A DNA stretch of 64,000 nt. Source: Latrodectus hesperus. Taxonomy: Eukaryota > Arthropoda > Arachnida > Araneae > Theridiidae. Below, piece by piece: positions 47,814 through 64,000 of this stretch. Below the pieces are notes generated by a model. That model was not told the origin of the DNA, ran no database searches, and worked only from the letters and a program-made list of their open reading frames with translations. Position numbers and translations under genes: made by a program. How positions within the stretch are numbered: position 1 is the stretch's first letter; each line of letters starts with the position of its first letter. The DNA is taken from contig CM075860.1 in the NCBI GenBank assembly GCA_037975125.1, positions 23,593,274 to 23,657,273 of the forward strand, given 5' to 3'.

Positions 47814-48643
47814 ATGAGTGTTACGGTAAGTTATTTGATTTTTATAAGGATTAGGAAAATGAATCGCTTGTAAACATTACTTAATATTTAAGTAAGGTTG
47901 GAATATCGTTCATTTACTTGATTCGTAAAAAAAAAAATATCATCTTCACCTTTGAGCTTTGCTCCAATTAGACTTAAGATAAATATTATCTTAATTCTGC
48001 TGCTATCTTAAAGTTTGACAAATTGTAATTTCTTCTTACATAAGACTGCGGCGGCAGCGGACATCAGTACTACGTGTAAGTTATCATTTTTTTAATATTA
48101 TTTACATCGAAGAAATTGAACAAAAATATTTCTGAATAGCACTGAGAATAAATTTTATAATTTAATTAAAATGAACTCTTCATCAGCAACATGTTAAATA
48201 TTTTAAAATAATTCATTTCGTTTTATTGAATGATTCCTTTAATAATGGATGTTACACTTAATTTTGGTGTATTTTTAAGTCCTATATTTTTGTATTTTCT
48301 CTGTTTTTTGAAAAAAAATAGTTGTTTTTAATAAATATTAAGATTACATTTAGGTAAAACTGCACCTTAAGGTTCCTCATTCTTCTTTGGATGGTAATAA
48401 ACATCCATAAAAATAATGAAAACACTTTTAATTTATGAATATTGAGATTTGTCATAATATAGGGAAAATTCATACACAACTACATTATACTGAATGACAG
48501 AATTAAATTCTATGGGTAATCTAAACTGCTGTGATACTATTATGCTATCAAATGTTTATTTCTGGTCAGTATGCATTATTAAATATTTTATTTTATGTTA
48601 TCATTGTAGGCAGAATATCAAGAAGGAGCTTTTGATAAATTTG
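47814..48643 (+). CDS. SRM: Candidate upstream coding exons of spermidine synthase
   Basis: The ATG at 47814 in good context (TTGAAAAATGAG) opens four codons (MSVT), followed by a donor G|GTAAGT-type site at 47826. A second segment, 48610-48643, has an acceptor TTGTAG, encodes AEYQEGAFDKF plus one base, and ends at a donor GGTGAGC. Spliced directly together these give phase 1, which is exactly the phase needed at the acceptor before 60155; the junction codon becomes GGA, just before the methionine at 60157. No stop intervenes. This is inference from splice sites and phase: the two short exons could also be chance. If real, they add about 16 residues ahead of MDAFKKGW. Confidence 0.45.
48045..48075 (+). 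other. Possible GC-rich cassette or 5' UTR exon
   Basis: ACTGCGGCGGCAGCGGACAT is bounded by a pyrimidine-rich acceptor (TTCTTCTTACATAAG) and a donor GTAAGT at 48076. Its composition stands out from AT-rich surroundings. Including all 31 bases would break the frame between the flanking candidate exons. Starting after the internal CAG at 48057 gives 18 bases that keep it. Confidence 0.3.
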
Positions 48644-50281
48644 GTGAGCTTTTCTTGTCTATTGTCCTTAACATGCAAAATATATGAAAACATTGAATTG
48701 AAAGATTTCAAAGATATCAGATTATGTTGTTAGTTAGGAATTTTTTTATATCAGTTTGAATGTTATTTCAAAGCCTTAAAAAACATGCAATGTGCGCTTG
48801 TATTTGAATGTATAATTTTATTTCATTAAAATTTTGAAGTTTCTAATTATGGATGATATTCAAACTTTATGTATATATATAATTTCTAACTTGTTTTTAT
48901 TTCAGAATTCTTAGTGTTAATTTCTTTATCTAAGTCAAAAGAAGGGTTGTTTATTTCAGTATGCTGTTCATAACTAATTTAATGTACTTTATTTTTATAA
49001 CTATTGTATTACAATGCTCAATTTTGCTTAAAGATTATAATTTGAAATAAATATTCTATTTTTAGAGAATATTTTAATATTATTTAAATGTTTATCTAAA
49101 TTTAGAGATTATAATATTCACAATAAAACACAAGTTTGTTTTTGAAATTATTTGATGTTTCATTACATATTTCTTTTCTATGTTTATAATCCTTTAATAC
49201 TATTGAAAATTCGTATTTAAGATTGTGATTTTGGACAGATACCATCTTAGCAATATGTTCAGTACTAATTTCTCCATGTATTAATAACATTTTCTATTCT
49301 GGCAATTTTATTTATATCTTGATCAAAAAGTGTTTTAAAAGTAATTTCTTTCATGTGCATATAAAGTTTGATATTTCTATGAAATAAAGTTTGTCACTTT
49401 CAGTATATTTATTAATATGGTACTCTTCTGTTATACCTGATCATAAATTCTAATTTGTGTGTCTGACTGTAATTTCTTTTAACTGATCTGGCTAAGTAAA
49501 TGATAAAATCCTACTCTTTTCTGTCAGATTAAATGAGAATATCTAATTAATAATGTAATTGATGAAACAATTTTTAACTACAGGGCAAAATAAACAATGT
49601 TAATCATTGTTTATTTTGGATTGAAATTGTTTAGCCTCTTTGTTTCTGTAATGGAATCAAAATAATTGTGTTTGCTTATTTTTCCAATTGAATTCTGACA
49701 GACAGGACTCAAAAATAGATTTTCAAGAGTAAAAATGGCCATTAAAATAAAGAGATAAAATTACTACTTTCTATATAAATTTTTTTAAGTTTTTATGGTA
49801 GTCACAATAGAAAATTTTACTATATTGGAGGCAGATAAAAAAAGTATCAAAGATTACTGTAATGAGAACTTTAAAAAATACTGTAGAATTTAAATATTTT
49901 ATTTTATAAACGAAATTTAAATTGCTATAAAAATTTTGTCACAATTGCATAGAAAATTGTAAATATAAAATGTTAAATATTTGTTGTGATTGAAGTGAAA
50001 GTTTCTAACTAAATTGTCTTTGTTGCTATGATTTGAACTTTATTAAATTTCTTGACAAAATTAAATAGAAAATATTTATTTTTGATACCTTTTTCATTTT
50101 TGAGAACAATTAACTGTAAATTTTAATTTGGATTATTCCATACTCTTATTTGATTATTCATCCCTGCTAGAAAAACTTTAATAGAGGAGACAAAAAAATT
50201 CAGGTATAAGGTTAAAAAAAACTTATACCTGAATTTCATTTTCATTCATTCAAATCAAATCATTTCCTTCTTTAAAAAGAA

Positions 50282-50545
50282 GCCTTCTTTGTCTGGTTGG
50301 TTAGCACTTTGTTCGCATTATCTAAATGTAGTGATTTTAAAGCCAAACTTAATCAAAGATCTGTCATGAAAGTTGGCTGGAGGTGCATTAACTGGGTCAT
50401 GGTCACAATCTCCTTCCCGAGAAATGACGCATCTGGGTCTCTTGCTTGGTCCCTACTTTAAAACTATAAATTCTGTACTTTTTCAAGGCCATGATGGCAC
50501 ACCCATTGGATGTTCCATGATATAAAGGTGCTTTCAATTTTGCCC
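50282..50545 (+). mobile_element. SINE family D, old copy
   Basis: GTCTGGTTGGTTAGCACTTT is a worn tRNA-like head. The body shares GGCTGGAGGTGCATTAA, GTCATGGTCACAATCTCC and GAAATGACGCATCTGG with the copy at 36509-36815. The B box is no longer clear. A perfect 15 bp inverted repeat lies just upstream. Confidence 0.55.
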
Positions 50546-53500
50546 TTTGTAGTTGCAATCAAAGTAGAAATTTTCTAGTGACTGGACATTAGAGAAAAAT
50601 ACTTTCTAAGAACAGAACAACTGTTAATTTTTAGTCATATCTGAATGTAATGTGACCATTATTAAGGTTAAGAATTTTTAAATGTTAGGCATGAACATAT
50701 GTGAAATTAACATGTTTTTAATACCTCTTTTGAATTTACTTTATTATTTTTTTTTCTAATAAATGGGAAATTGAAAACTAATTTCTAATAAATGGGAAAT
50801 TTAAAACTATATATAGACTTAGATTTATTTTAATGAATAATACAAGTGGAATGGTTTGCATCTGCAAAAGTTTTCTTTGTCCATGACCTCATTCAACAAC
50901 TAAAACTGAACATCCTTGCTTTTTGCAGTTGTATTTGAGAATTAAATAAAAATTCTTCAGATGGGTAATAGGGCTTACCTTTCATATGAAACTTGATTTA
51001 AAAATGATGTGTTGCATGAGAAAACTTCTAATTTTTAGGTGAAACTGAAAAAAAAAATTCTAGGTTGTGTGAGAGTTTTAAATTAGTTTTAAAATTTTCA
51101 CTATATATATTAGATTATAATTTTAAATCAATAACTGTATTATAATTTATTATTATAATATTAGATTAAATTTTAAATGAATAGCTATTCAAATAAACGA
51201 CTAGTTATTTTTACATAATTTCTAATGAAAAAAGCAGTTTTTTTCCCTGTTAGAAATTGGCTTTAGATCTTTAAAAACATTTACACAAGAGCAAAAAAAC
51301 TGATTTTTTTCAATTTGATTTCCTTTAAGTTATCAAAAATATTGTATTTAAAATCTTACTATGGTTTAATAGATCATGATTTTCCTTTTGTTTGCTCTGA
51401 GCAAATATATAATTTTAATGTAAAGGAAAAAAAGAGAATTTGTCTATGAGAAACTCTATAGAATTATCTAGGAAACTATTGTACCTTTACTTTAATGTGT
51501 GTTATACTTAAAAATGTGAAAGCACATATATATGATTGCTTATTGTAGTATAATAAATATTTGTCTTAGTTATGCATAAAACAAAGTGCTCCTCATTTTT
51601 TCAACATTTTATTTCAAATATTTAAAAGGCATCTTAAATAAGTTTGCCATAAATTTTTACATTTAATTTCAAATGTAATTAAAAATAATACTTGTGAAAG
51701 ATTACAAAGCTTCAATAAATACAACATTCTCCTACTAAATATAATTTTACATACAATATGAGATTAACTAATGATGGTGAGGGGTGAAGTTCCATACCTT
51801 ATCTGGATTAACTTGAAGCTAAAACTGAATATGTCAAAAATAAGCCAAGTATAAGACTTAAATTTTTTTTATCAAAGCTTGTTAATGAAATCAGGCAATT
51901 ATAGCAGCAATGTAAGATTTTATTTAATCGTGAACCTCATTAAATTATATTTTTAGATGTTTAAGACTCTAGTCTTCATTTTGTGGATTTTACAGAATCC
52001 TTGATCATCAAAATCCGTAATAATTCTGAATCTACTTTAAACTGTTGGTCTTAACTTAAATAAGTCTCATTTATAAAAGTAAATCATAGAGTAATATTCC
52101 AAACTTAAGTATGTTTGAATTCAATGAACCAGATGAACAGGAGGGCAGTAATTTTCAAGCTGTGGATATCCTGTGAAAAATAATATAAAATCTACTTTTA
52201 AATTGATTACTGTTTTTCTTGTCAAGTCTACTTTTGACCCTAAACTATGAAAATATATACATATCGAGTTTTTTAAGAATATAGAGCATGTTTCATGGTA
52301 GAAGCCATGTAAGCAAACATGAAATAATTCTACTTATGTTTGCCAGGCTATCATATAACTGAAACTTGGAGAATAAATTACAATTCAGTCAGCTAACCAA
52401 ATGTTCCCAATACTATTGTGTACATATTTTATGCTTTTTGGACCACTTCCACTGCTGCATGACTTTTGATGATGATAAATTTACAGATGGTCAGTGCACT
52501 TTGACTGCAGCTTTTTTGATTTGTTTTAGAAAATGTACATATCTACATATGAGTGTAATCTCAGAAGTTGTGGAGTTAACAAAGTAATGGTTAGCAATAA
52601 CATTTGTTTCAGCTCTATATGGGTTTGTTTTGATTTGGAGTCCATTTTAAACTGTTGATCACGGTATGATTAGCCCTTGTATGCATGATGATCGTATAGT
52701 CGTGAATAAACCAAGTAAATAATAAATACTTCAGTAATTGTCTGCACCAGTATTATCTTAAGTTCTTGCTATTTTTGTCAGTTAAATTTCATTTTCAGCT
52801 ATTGCCTTGTTTAAAAAAGGAAATCTTGCTATGTTTGTGTAGATTGTCATAAAGGTTGATGATCTTTTAAATGCCTACAATGTTAGTATTTCTTAACTAC
52901 AAAGTTTTTATTAAAAAAACTCCAATAATCATATCTCTGTTTGTCAGAAGTATTATTGCTTTGCCGAAAACAGTTTTTTTTACACAATGTTTACATTAGC
53001 AAATACTGAATTGGATAACTTTTTCTTTTTCTACTACTAGATGATAGTTGTAATCTTTTATTTAAATGTGTTGAATAGTCAAAGCTTAACATTTTTCTTT
53101 ATGTGATTCTTGATACACTGTAAATATGACTTTTTTTATTTTGCATTCAAAACATTTTTCCTATTCAGTTCCTGTCTTGGTGACCAATATGAGCTAGTAC
53201 CTTTCTATTTCTAAATTAAAGCAGTTGAAACTATAATACACTTATTTTCTATATTTAGCGATACTAAAAATAACCAATATCATTTTCCTTGTACCAGTAG
53301 ATGTTCATTACTAAAATCATTTTATTTTATGAAATAAAACTAATCTTACATTCAAATATCTGTTAGGTTTTTCCTATCCATAAGATGCAATTTTGGAAAG
53401 CTTCAAAAATTTTCTGATTATCATACAATTTTGATCCTATTATTTTATGAATTGCTTGATGCATTATTGTTTTTTACTATTGCTTATAACTTTTAGTAAA

Positions 53501-54007
53501 GTGTATATTACTTTGATGCTTATTTTTATACTGTTGTTTACTGGTCTGTGTAATATTTCTGCATAGAAATGAAATATAAAATTCACTATTTTATAAATCA
53601 GTCTTTTTATTTTATTTAGTTAGAATATTTATGAAGTATTTTAAATATTTGTTTCATGATTTTTTTTATTGAAAATTCACTCATGATAAAAAATCAAATA
53701 AATAATTTTTTTAATAAATAAAAAAATATTTTTGATTAAATATTTGCATTTGTAAATGGAAAATTAAATATATTTCTTAGAAGACAAAATGTAGTTAATT
53801 TCCTAATTTCTAAGTATTTTTTAATTTTGATGTTTATTTAACTTATTTGTAAAATATAAACTTTTCTCTTTAGTTGTGTATTTTAATTCGCTGAAAGTTT
53901 TTTATTTTGTTCATTTTAATAATAAAATAATTATTAAATTTTTTCTCTTAAAACTAATTTCTTATTAAATTTTGATGCTAAGTTAGGATGTTTAGGAATT
54001 ATTAATG

Positions 54008-54312
54008 CTGACCAGTAGCTGAGTGGTTAGCATTCTTGACACTTAGGCTGTTGGTCCCAGTTTCAAATCCAGGTTCGGGCATGTATGTTATTTTCTTTCT
54101 CTGTCCATTCTTCTGTGGTGATGTATGAATGTGGCCTACCCTATAAACAGGTTTGTTGTGGTATGGCATGGGTAATGCTACTTGCCTGTGTGTGTGTGAG
54201 AGAGAGAGAGACTTGGTTCACAGGTGCCCACCAGCTAATGATAAATGAGTGGCAGCCTCCAGCCTTATTGTGGTGAAAGATTAGTCACCCAGTGCCCACC
54301 ATTATATAAAAA
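54008..54312 (+). mobile_element. SINE family A, plus strand, in the intron
   Basis: Head TAGCTGAGTGGTTAGCATTC with B-box region GTTTCAAATCCAGG, body with CCTACCCTATAAACAGG and TGGTATGGCATGGG, and a short TGTGTGTGAGAGAGAG expansion near 54190 inside the body. The flanks AGGAATTATTAATG (53994-54007) and AGGAATTATGAATG (54313-54326) form a duplication with one mismatch. The 63-codon frame across it is not a gene. Confidence 0.9.
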
Positions 54313-55236
54313 AGGAATTATGAATGGCTACAAGAAATACCATTTCTATTAAATAATTCATTAACATCCTATTTTAGAGTAAAGGTCATATCATGATAAG
54401 AAAATTCCATGAAAACTTTTTATTTGGAAATTCAAAAATTTAATTAATTCAATTACTTTGATTTAAAAAAAATTCTTAACATTTTAAATATTTTTAAATT
54501 GTGAGTTGTGATAAGACAAACAGTAATTATCACAAGGAATGTTATATCTTTGTTTAAATCTACATTTGTCTTTCTAACAATTTAACATGAAATTTGTGGT
54601 GAATAATCTTATCTGGCTGTAGGTCTTATCTAAACTTAAATTACTAATTATGTAAGTATCTATAAAATTATCTAGATTCAGAAATGTTCATATTTTACAA
54701 AAAGTTATTATTATTGGTCAATTCAACTTTTATTGGTTTAATTTGCAGTAATATTTAGCTTAATTGTGTATGTGGAATAACATTTACTAAGTTTATTTTA
54801 GGTGCTGAGCTTCTGTAAAAATCTTCATTAGAAGTAAAGTTAGGTTGCGTTTAATTAATTATGTTGGTTGTACTTAATATTCCATATCCCATGTAAAAAG
54901 TATTTCAATTTATGTTATTATCAGCAAACTGTGTGATTTGTTTTTGATTAATCAATGCAATTTTTTTCAAAGTAAATGATGGGGACTAAGATTTGTCTTT
55001 ATGTAGCAAGTCTTTGCCTGTATGGAATATATATATATATGCACCATTAATTTAATAATTGCTATAGTTGCTGTAAATAGTGTTAGTTGTTGTGAGTATA
55101 TAATGGTTCATTGTCTAGATTTATTTACTGTGTCACTAAATATTTAGCAAAATTAAACTTTAGTTTCAGTTAAATAGTTATGGTATTCTTTTTGGTTAGC
55201 TGGGAACAAAAATAAATCAAATAAGAAGCTTTGAAA

Positions 55237-55239
<3 letters not shown>

Positions 55240-55304
<65 letters not shown>
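55240..55304. repeat. (TA)n microsatellite, about 65 bp
   Basis: Pure TA after a short A-run, inside the intron. Confidence 0.97.
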
Positions 55305-55308
<4 letters not shown>

Positions 55309-55726
55309 CTGCTTAATTTTCTAATAATTAAGCAGAGGAAACTGAAGTATAACTTTAAAATTGACTGAGAAATAGAAAACTATTATGTATGAATTTTACA
55401 GTGAGTTGTTATATACTTTTAGAATTCCATAAGTTTGTTTTCATTTGTACATTTTTAAAGTGAAAAATATATTTAAATGTATTTTTAAAAGAATTGTCTA
55501 TGATTTTATTTAAATTTTTATTTTGCCCAGATAATGCAAGTTTTAAATTGTTTATTTATGATGAAGAAATTTCTAAAACTGTACCATTTAAAGGCAGTAT
55601 CATTATAATATAAATTTTTCTTATATATGTTAGAACATTTATTGCCCTTATTAAGAAATTTAACCGTAGCTGATATTTTACTTTTTAGAATTTGGAGGCC
55701 TTAATATTAACTTGCGCTTTTTTCAG

Positions 55727-55944
55727 ATTTTGCCAATCCTGGTTCATGATATCTTGGTGAGTTTAGTAATTACCCTTTTGTGTATGCATGCAATTAACCC
55801 AGTATGTCATTGCATGCTTTCAAAAAAAAAACTTTTTTTTTTGAAGTTGAATATTTTTTTTATGTTGTAGTTTCTGTCTTAAATTTATTTTTCTCTTTTG
55901 AAAAAAAATTTATTTGAAAACCATAGATGGAAACTATTCTGAAG
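55727..55944 (+). other. Two candidate micro-exons
   Basis: 55727-55756 (30 bases) follows CGCTTTTTTCAG and precedes GTGAGT. 55927-55944 (18 bases) follows AAAACCATAG and precedes GTAAAT. Both lengths are multiples of three and fit the phase between 48643 and 60155. The 18-base segment would add DGNYSE without a stop. The 30-base segment would bring an in-frame TGA, the pattern of a poison exon. Both are short enough to arise by chance. Confidence 0.25.
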
Positions 55945-58069
55945 GTAAATACTGATAAATTATAAATTAACAACGTATAAGAATTTGGATGAAATTAAAG
56001 TTCTTTCATAGCAAATTATTATCCTAAATTAATTATTAATGTTTCTAGATGAAGTAATTATTCTTACTATTATTTTTAATTCAGATTAAACTTTAGATAT
56101 CGCAGTACTTTTTTAATAATTATAAATTAGATTATAATTTTAATGTTTATTAATCAAAATAAGCTTCAACGTAATACATCTATATCATCAGTTATTCGAA
56201 AAAATATGCATACTATAACAATGTATAAAGCAAATGCATTATGGATACTTAAAATAATATGGGAAAAAGTCATCGCTGAGACTCTTGACTTGAAAAAGTT
56301 ATCTTTTAATAATTTCTATTTGATTTATTGGTTCTAGAAAAAGGAATGAAAAGTAAAACATTTATTCAGTTTGCAGTTTTCATATTATAATTTTATAAAT
56401 AGAGAAAATATAATTGTATCTTTTCAAATATACTGCTTAATAAATTTATGCATTCATTAAAAATTTTTAAAAATGCATGTAATAATTTTATTTTTAACTT
56501 CATTGAAAGTAATATTATTACTTTGATCGTTTTTATTTAATTCAAGTGGGTCTAAAACATTGTTACAAATTTCTAAATTAATATATATGATGGATAAGTT
56601 TTAGTTACAAATTACTACGAAATTATCAAAATTATCATCATCAAAAGAAAAGAAAATTAAATATATCATTTATTTTGAAAAATACAAAAATGGAAAAGGA
56701 AAACATTTCTTAATATTAAATTGGTAATTGAATGATTAAGAATGACATTCTGGTCTATGGATTATAGAATTAATTTTAACTTTGTGATTATTTCTTGTAG
56801 TTCAAACCTTAAGTTCTAATCCAATTAGCCCTTGAGTATGCTAGGGAAAAAATATTAAAGTAATAAACGAATTAAGTATATAAAAATAATTTATGTACAT
56901 TTATTTACAATAAAAGCTTTTATTTAATACAAATTTCTTGTTAGTATTAGGAAATTCTCTTCCATATCTGAAATTCAATACCTAACATTTAGCATGAAAA
57001 ATTAAATGCGTATCTGAAAATGCATTTTTTTTTTTTTTTTTTTTTTTTTAGCAGAAGCATTTATTAAACACAATTTTGCAAATAATTTCCTAATTTTTTT
57101 TTTAAAGTTTTGGAGTCTGCAATTAGCATGAAAAAATGTATTTTGAAATTTGCTTATTTTTTTCTTTCGATATTTTCTTTTTTGTTTTGCACTGCATATA
57201 ATTCCTCACTCCATGTATTTTTGCTTATTATTAAATCTTATTATAACGATTAGTACATTTCTGTTAGACTAGATCACCAATTATTGTCTCAGTTTAACAA
57301 ATCAATTATATATACTGATAGTATAGGAACAACCTATGTTTAAAAAAATATCTGTTATATTCATTAGATATTTAACATTTTATATAATCGATTTGATCAG
57401 ATAAGTATAATTATTTTTCATACCTTTTGTAGTTTTCAGTATAGCCTTGCTTTATAAAAAACTTGTAATTTCTTTTATATTTATTGAAATATTCCTTCAA
57501 ATCAATGATAAAAGTGAAATAGAATCCTAAAATAGTACTTTCTTATTTGTATGACTTGTATCTTAAATAAACTTATAAGTTGTTAAATGTTTATGGAAAT
57601 TTCTGTTATGTGTAACAAAAGAAAAAAATTTGTATTTTATTTAAAAGTATAAGAAAATTTTCTCCTATCTACTTTAAGTATGTATTGTTTTACTGAGAAT
57701 TTTCCAGATATGTAAAATTTTGCAGGAATTACTGGTATGCAAATAGTTTTAATCAATTCTTGGTTTGGTATACTACTTCTCATGTTCTCCTGTTATGGTG
57801 TTCAATTTGTTTGTTAAATTTTAACTTTCATCAAAAAATTTATTTTTGCTATATATTGATTAACTATTATTGTTACAATATTATTTAATATTTTTTAGTT
57901 TCTGTTATTTTTATTTTCATATTTTATGTTTATTCTTGTATTTATAATTGTTGAAATTTTTAATTAGTTGGTATGTGAAAAGTAAATTATGAAAATTAAT
58001 AAATCTGAAAATGTTTAAAAAAATTTAGAAACTGCTAATGTAATTGCAATTTATATAAGATAATTTTCT

Positions 58070-58240
58070 GTGGTAACCCAAGTCACGACAGAAATGAGAG
58101 GGCTGATGCAGATTTAAATTTGCATCTGCCATCAATTCCCTTCTTTGATGTGAAAAGAGGTGTTAAAAAGTTTACCTACTCTCATTTACAGGAACCATGG
58201 AACATGCAGGTCAATAATAAATTACAAAGTTGTATTTCTG
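58070..58240 (+). pseudogene. LINE RNase H C-terminal fragment
   Basis: The frame gives NPSHDRNERADADLNLHLPS and then a stretch with YSHLQEPWNMQVNNKLQS. NERAD is the last RNase H motif of R1/jockey-type LINEs, and W...QW..QVNNKL is the usual continuation. About 55 codons are legible. The catalytic part upstream is not recognisable, so this is a 5'-truncated, decayed insertion. Sequence to about 58620, ending in AATGAA repeats, may be its 3' region. It differs clearly from the LINE at 9.7-14.3 kb. Confidence 0.6.
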
Positions 58241-60156
58241 TATATTACCTCATCAATTTATTTTAAAATGATTTAACTCTATGATATGAAGCTATAGTGA
58301 ACCATACTCTATTCCTCATATTTTAATTTCATGTAGAGATTTTATCCACTATTGTTTTATATTTTTTAAAACTAATTTTTTACATTTGAAAATGCATTGG
58401 GTGAACCATATCATGGTTGTCTCTGTTTGAGATCAATTGGTATCACTCATCTTATTAGTTATATTTATATATTTCATACTTTTATAAAATTTTATGTGTA
58501 TTAATTTCACATTGTACTATTTGCAATTTTTTTATTCCTTATGTAAAATTTATTTTATTTTTAAACAATTGTAATGTTGTTTGGGTTTTTGTAAAAGCAA
58601 AAATAAAAATGAATGAAATTGAAATCTACTTATAATTTGTACATTTTGGACCTTGCACCATAAAACCAAACCAATCTGCCAAACTAATCAGTGCCCTTTG
58701 GTGTGATTTGTGGTTCCACCTTTTGATTTGTATGCCATTCCTTGATAATAACATCTCTTTAATATTTCCATCTATATTGCTGCTTTCTGGTTTGTATAAT
58801 TATTATTTTTCATTATTAAACAACTTGTGAGGATCTCTTCAAAATTTGCTATTATCTCTTTAAGTTAATCTTACAAATATTTGAAAGAAAATTTACAGGA
58901 AGAAAAGTAACTTTCTTTCAAATTAAAATATTTCTATCTATAGCAAATAATATTAAAATAGACCTTCCTATTTTGAGATTCTACAAAATTAATACATACA
59001 AATTAAAGAAATTTGTACAGAATAACCTAAATATTTTGGGAGAACTCCCAGTCTCCAACAAAGTTACCAGCAACTTCAGACAATTACCACCTTTTTAATG
59101 GCAATATATAGTGAAATAAATGCTTCACTACATAAAATTCTTTTTTTTTTTTTTAAGTGATTGTGTTTACATCTTTCGAATTTTGTTATTCTTCAATTAT
59201 TGGTGTTAATTTTTACAGTTTGTCCCCACCCCTTTTTTGTATTTCCCACAGAATTAGCTATTTGCATATCATTGATAAAGTCTTTAATAGAGAGTCTTTA
59301 GAGGTCAAAACAACTGGAGTTTTTATTAATGAAAATTAAACTGTTATTTCGTTATTTTTGTAAAAACTATTTTGACAATGGCCATTTGAGATAGAAAAGC
59401 GCCTAATAGCATGTCAGTAATTCATAAAAAAAAATTCATTTTTAAATCTAATAATTATATAATATTATTTGAAAATATTGATGTGAATCTGATTAAAAGT
59501 CATTAAAACCCTTGTAATTGCTAATTTATATGAAAAACTGCCCCACAAAACTATTAGCGTAGTAAAAATATTCAACATGATAGATTTCTCAACTATTCTT
59601 GAATCCTTATATTTATCTTTCTATGGTCCAAAAAAACAGTAAAAGGTTTCAGTGCATCTAGGTATGATAAACAATCAAATAATATTAGCAGGTCAGTTTT
59701 AATATCATTTTATAATTGCAATTGTTATTTACAACTTATGTGATTATATTGCTTTAAAAATTATATGAAAAATATTACATCAAAAATGCAATTCTGATTG
59801 TTTCTATTTCAAAATTACTAGAAGATATGAGTTTAAAGAATTTGTTTTGAGGAAAAAAAAACATGTAAAAACAATGCAAATTACAACACATTTAGAAATT
59901 TTATATTTTGTAAATTATAAGTTATGCTTACATTTTAGGTTTATTTTAATTTTTCTCTTCATGTATTATTGTGTGTATTGCATGAATGCTTGATTTTTGT
60001 GATTAGTATGTTGTAAATAAAATAATATCCAAGTTATTCCTTTTTATAAAATATTTTAAAAAGCTGCCATATATGTAAATGAGTGTTTTAAAAAGATTAT
60101 TTTCACATTCGTTTTATCCAGTCAGATTGTATTTTGAATAAGTTTTTATTTTAGGA

Positions 60157-64000
<3,844 letters not shown>

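Larger units (their letters stand above)
48644..60154 (+). other. Long intron of the spermidine synthase gene (if the upstream exons are real)
   Basis: About 11.5 kb of AT-rich sequence with GT at the start and TTTTATTTTAG at the end. It contains a family D SINE, a family A SINE, a LINE fragment, a (TA)n array at 55240, a poly(T) run near 57026-57050, two strong hairpins (49586-49618, 50196-50236) and two small splice-bounded segments near 55.7-55.9 kb. No other coding exon is recognised. Confidence 0.5.

Noticed and set aside
48494..48733. 79-codon frame overlapping the candidate exon at 48610
   Set aside because: The frame ignores the strong acceptor and donor; the phase that joins to the downstream exon is a different one.

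Overview
The window looks like a piece of a large, AT-rich, repeat-laden arthropod nuclear genome. The set of elements (tRNA-headed SINEs, a THAP/P-type transposon, Tc1/mariner relatives, an RNase H-bearing LINE, a Mutator-like fragment) and a metazoan spermidine synthase gene suggest a chelicerate, probably a spider. The species assignment is inference from familiarity, not proof. There are no operons, CRISPR arrays or prokaryotic features, and most long open frames are translated transposons, SINEs or dinucleotide arrays.

Layout. 1-8.7 kb: AT-rich background with SINEs and a possible piggyBac-like short element (7997-8658) that carries a SINE. 8.7-14.8 kb: a nearly full-length but frameshifted LINE with ORF1 (two fragments), endonuclease-reverse transcriptase and RNase H. 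14.8-17.4 kb: decayed Tc3-like and mariner transposases beside (TA)n arrays. 17.4-23.5 kb: AT-rich, divergent direct repeats around a Mutator-like transposase fragment, plus a 309 bp GT/GTGC array. 23.6-29.8 kb: a three-level nest. A SINE on the minus strand was split by a 5.8 kb P-superfamily transposon with 34 bp terminal inverted repeats, and that transposon's THAP exon was later split by a different SINE; each event is dated by target-site duplications. 30-37.4 kb: more SINEs, a Tc1/mariner-superfamily element with ~157 bp inverted repeats (32801-34392) and a 3'-truncated mariner (34752-35556). 37.4-47.7 kb: mostly AT-rich DNA, a fold-back repeat cluster (41.66-42.01 kb) and a decayed Ty3/gypsy pol interrupted by a GC-rich block. 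47.8 kb to the end: the 5' part of the one clear host gene, spermidine synthase, with very long introns holding SINEs, a LINE fragment and strong hairpins.

Only spermidine synthase is likely to be a working host gene here. Its two certain coding exons (60157-60287 and 61845-61965) encode the N-terminal domain; the catalytic domain lies beyond the window. Two upstream spliceable segments (47814-47825 and 48610-48643) join to it in frame and may encode an N-terminal extension. Every other coding region is transposon-derived and most are visibly broken. The evidence is strongest for the nested P element, the LINE, the long-TIR element, the SINE families with their duplications, and spermidine synthase.
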